A stretch of DNA of 64,000 nucleotides, from positions 682,001-746,000 of the forward strand of contig NZ_CP012996.1 of assembly GCF_001412655.1 (NCBI RefSeq), read 5' to 3'. Both the position numbers and the translations under genes were made by a program. This document shows positions 63,076 to 64,000 of this stretch, piece after piece. The notes below the pieces were generated by a model. It did not search any database and was not told the origin of the DNA. It was given only the letters and a program-made list of their open reading frames with translations. The stretch is from Pedobacter sp. PACM 27299. GTDB taxonomy: Bacteria > Bacteroidota > Bacteroidia > Sphingobacteriales > Sphingobacteriaceae. How positions within the stretch are numbered: the stretch's first letter is position 1; each line of letters begins with the position of its first letter.

Positions 63076-64000
63076 TTATTTTGTGATTACATACTGCCCT
63101 CCATTTTTTTCCCAATTCGTTTCCATAACCGTGCACAGCTTTTTCAAGGTTTGTACCAGATCAGTGTTCATGTTGAGATGACCATAGAAACGATGATTTT
63201 GTAATTCTGGAGCAAGGCTGATCTGCACTTGATATTGCATTTCCAGGTCTTCTGCCACTTCAGAAAGCGGCGTTCCTTTATAATCGAAGAGCCCAATCCG
63301 TCTGTCCAGGAGATCTTTGGCATCCGGGAAGTTTATAGTACTCATTTTTTCTTCTTTCTTATTCACAGATACGCGCTGATTGGCGGTAATAATGGCTTCT
63401 GTAGTTTTTCCATTTGCATCAAATGATACGGCGACCTTTCCAGTCACCAGCGTAACATTGATGTCTTCCTGATCGGCATAGGCCGATAAGCTGAAACTTG
63501 TACCCAAAACACGGGTGCTAACCTGTCCAGATTTGATGATGAAAGGATGCTGAGTGTCATGGGCCACCTCAAAAAAGGCTTCTCCATCCAGGCTCACCAA
63601 ACGATGTGCTCCTTCAAAAGCAACCGGATAAGTTAATTTACTATGTGGACTTAGCCATACTTTTGTGCCGTCCGGAAGCTGTATTTGCCGACGGCTGCTC
63701 GTTACACTGGCAATTTCCATTTTTGCAGCACCTCCAATACTTTGCTGCAATTCAGCACGGTAAAAGTAAATTCCGCAAAATAAGAGCAATACTGCTGCAA
63801 TTGCTGCTGCATACCTAAACATCGGATATAACTTTTTGGCTGCAGCCGAATTAGTTATTGCGGCGACTTTTTGCTGGCTTTCCTGTGCTAGGAAATAAGG
63901 AATTAAACCCGTTTCCGGTGCCATCGGAGTCTGATCCCAAGTTGTAGACAATAAATTTTGGAGCTGGTCAGCCTCTTTCCCTTTTTGGATAAGGTTAAAA
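63076..64000 (-). CDS. FecR family anti-sigma factor (5' end outside the window)
   Basis: The visible 300 or so codons run to the window edge with no stop on the upstream side. The open frame continues beyond the TTG at 63951 (residues LNLIQKGKEADQLQNLL precede it), so that TTG is not the start. A membrane helix (FRYAAAIAAVLLLFCGIYFY) divides a cytoplasmic sigma-binding part from a periplasmic FecR domain (QIQLPDGTKVWLSPHSKLTYP, and GEAFFEVAHDTQHPFI) and a C-terminal DUF4974 region. It should transmit the signal of the adjacent receptor to an ECF sigma factor encoded further out. Confidence 0.92.
   Translation of the reverse strand, partial: FNLIQKGKEADQLQNLLSTTWDQTPMAPETGLIPYFLAQESQQKVAAITNSAAAKKLYPMFRYAAAIAAVLLLFCGIYFYRAELQQSIGGAAKMEIASVTSSRRQIQLPDGTKVWLSPHSKLTYPVAFEGAHRLVSLDGEAFFEVAHDTQHPFIIKSGQVSTRVLGTSFSLSAYADQEDINVTLVTGKVAVSFDANGKTTEAIITANQRVSVNKKEEKMSTINFPDAKDLLDRRIGLFDYKGTPLSEVAEDLEMQYQVQISLAPELQNHRFYGHLNMNTDLVQTLKKLCTVMETNWEKNGGQYVITK

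Noticed and set aside
1..64000. CRISPR arrays, retrons, toxin-antitoxin or other defence systems
   Set aside because: No regular spaced repeats and no reverse transcriptase, nuclease-ATPase or toxin-antitoxin pair was seen on either strand.

Overview
The window reads as chromosomal DNA of a Bacteroidota bacterium, most likely family Sphingobacteriaceae and Pedobacter-like. The reasons are an AT-rich genome, promoters of the TTG-N19-21-TAnnTTTG type, lineage-typical families (DUF4249, DUF3078, DUF6266, head GIN-domain protein, STN-type TonB receptor with FecR), lipoproteins with a short Bacteroidota lipobox, and TolC/RND operons of the usual form. The genus is inferred from the look of the proteins, not from a search.

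Layout. 1-4000 (minus strand): a four-gene envelope glycolipid operon (GT-C glycosyltransferase, polyprenyl-phosphate GT2, NodB deacetylase, flippase-like membrane protein). 4.5-8 kb: acyl-CoA ligase overlapping gamma-glutamyltransferase. 8-10.5 kb: OmpA-family porin and a DUF6266 protein. 10.6-16.5 kb: a MarR-controlled fatty-acid beta-oxidation operon (HAD/ECH fusion, thiolase, acyl-CoA dehydrogenase). 16.6-18.1 kb: two FKBP-type lipoproteins. 18-22.4 kb: a light-response block with a photolyase, a TIGR01777 SDR protein, a DASH cryptochrome and an in-frame-deleted MerR/B12 (CarH-type) photoreceptor remnant. 22.4-26.5 kb: 2-oxoglutarate dehydrogenase E1 and E2, with E3 (lpdA) at 31 kb. 26.5-30.9 kb (minus): CocE hydrolase, M1 peptidase, head GIN-domain protein. 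32.6-39.7 kb (minus): TetR-TolC-adaptor-RND efflux operon plus a second TetR. 39.8-43.6 kb: murB, ECF sigma factor, lycopene-cyclase-domain protein with an overlapping cytochrome b5-like gene, PfkB kinase. 43.7 kb: tRNA-Asn. 43.9-46.8 kb: two related, divergent IS copies nested and rearranged, cutting off a small lipoprotein gene. 47.5-53.8 kb: DEDDh exonuclease, secreted hypothetical protein, LytS/LytTR two-component system, second CocE hydrolase, DUF3078 protein, SMR transporter. 53.9-57.1 kb: LysR regulator divergent from an MdaB-like oxidoreductase, pirin, small GNAT protein. 57.2-64 kb (minus): acetyl-CoA hydrolase/CoA-transferase, and a FecR, TonB receptor, DUF4249, sterol-desaturase operon that runs off the window end.

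How genes work together. The acyl-CoA ligase and the MarR-fad operon supply acetyl-CoA, and the OGDH E1/E2/E3 genes act in the TCA cycle. Photolyase, DASH cryptochrome, the B12 photoreceptor remnant, the ECF sigma factor and the lycopene-cyclase-domain protein look like scattered pieces of the light/carotenoid gene set that many Bacteroidota keep in one cluster. No phytoene synthase or desaturase gene is present here.

Most interesting signals: (1) the IS region, whose inverted repeats and 8-bp target duplications record a nested insertion followed by inversion; (2) the CarH-like remnant that keeps both cobalamin motifs but has lost its DNA-binding domain; (3) the Arn-like four-gene glycolipid operon; (4) paired MarR operators around the fad promoter; (5) mirrored divergent promoters at LysR/MdaB. 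I did not find a clearly unprecedented defence or mobile system.
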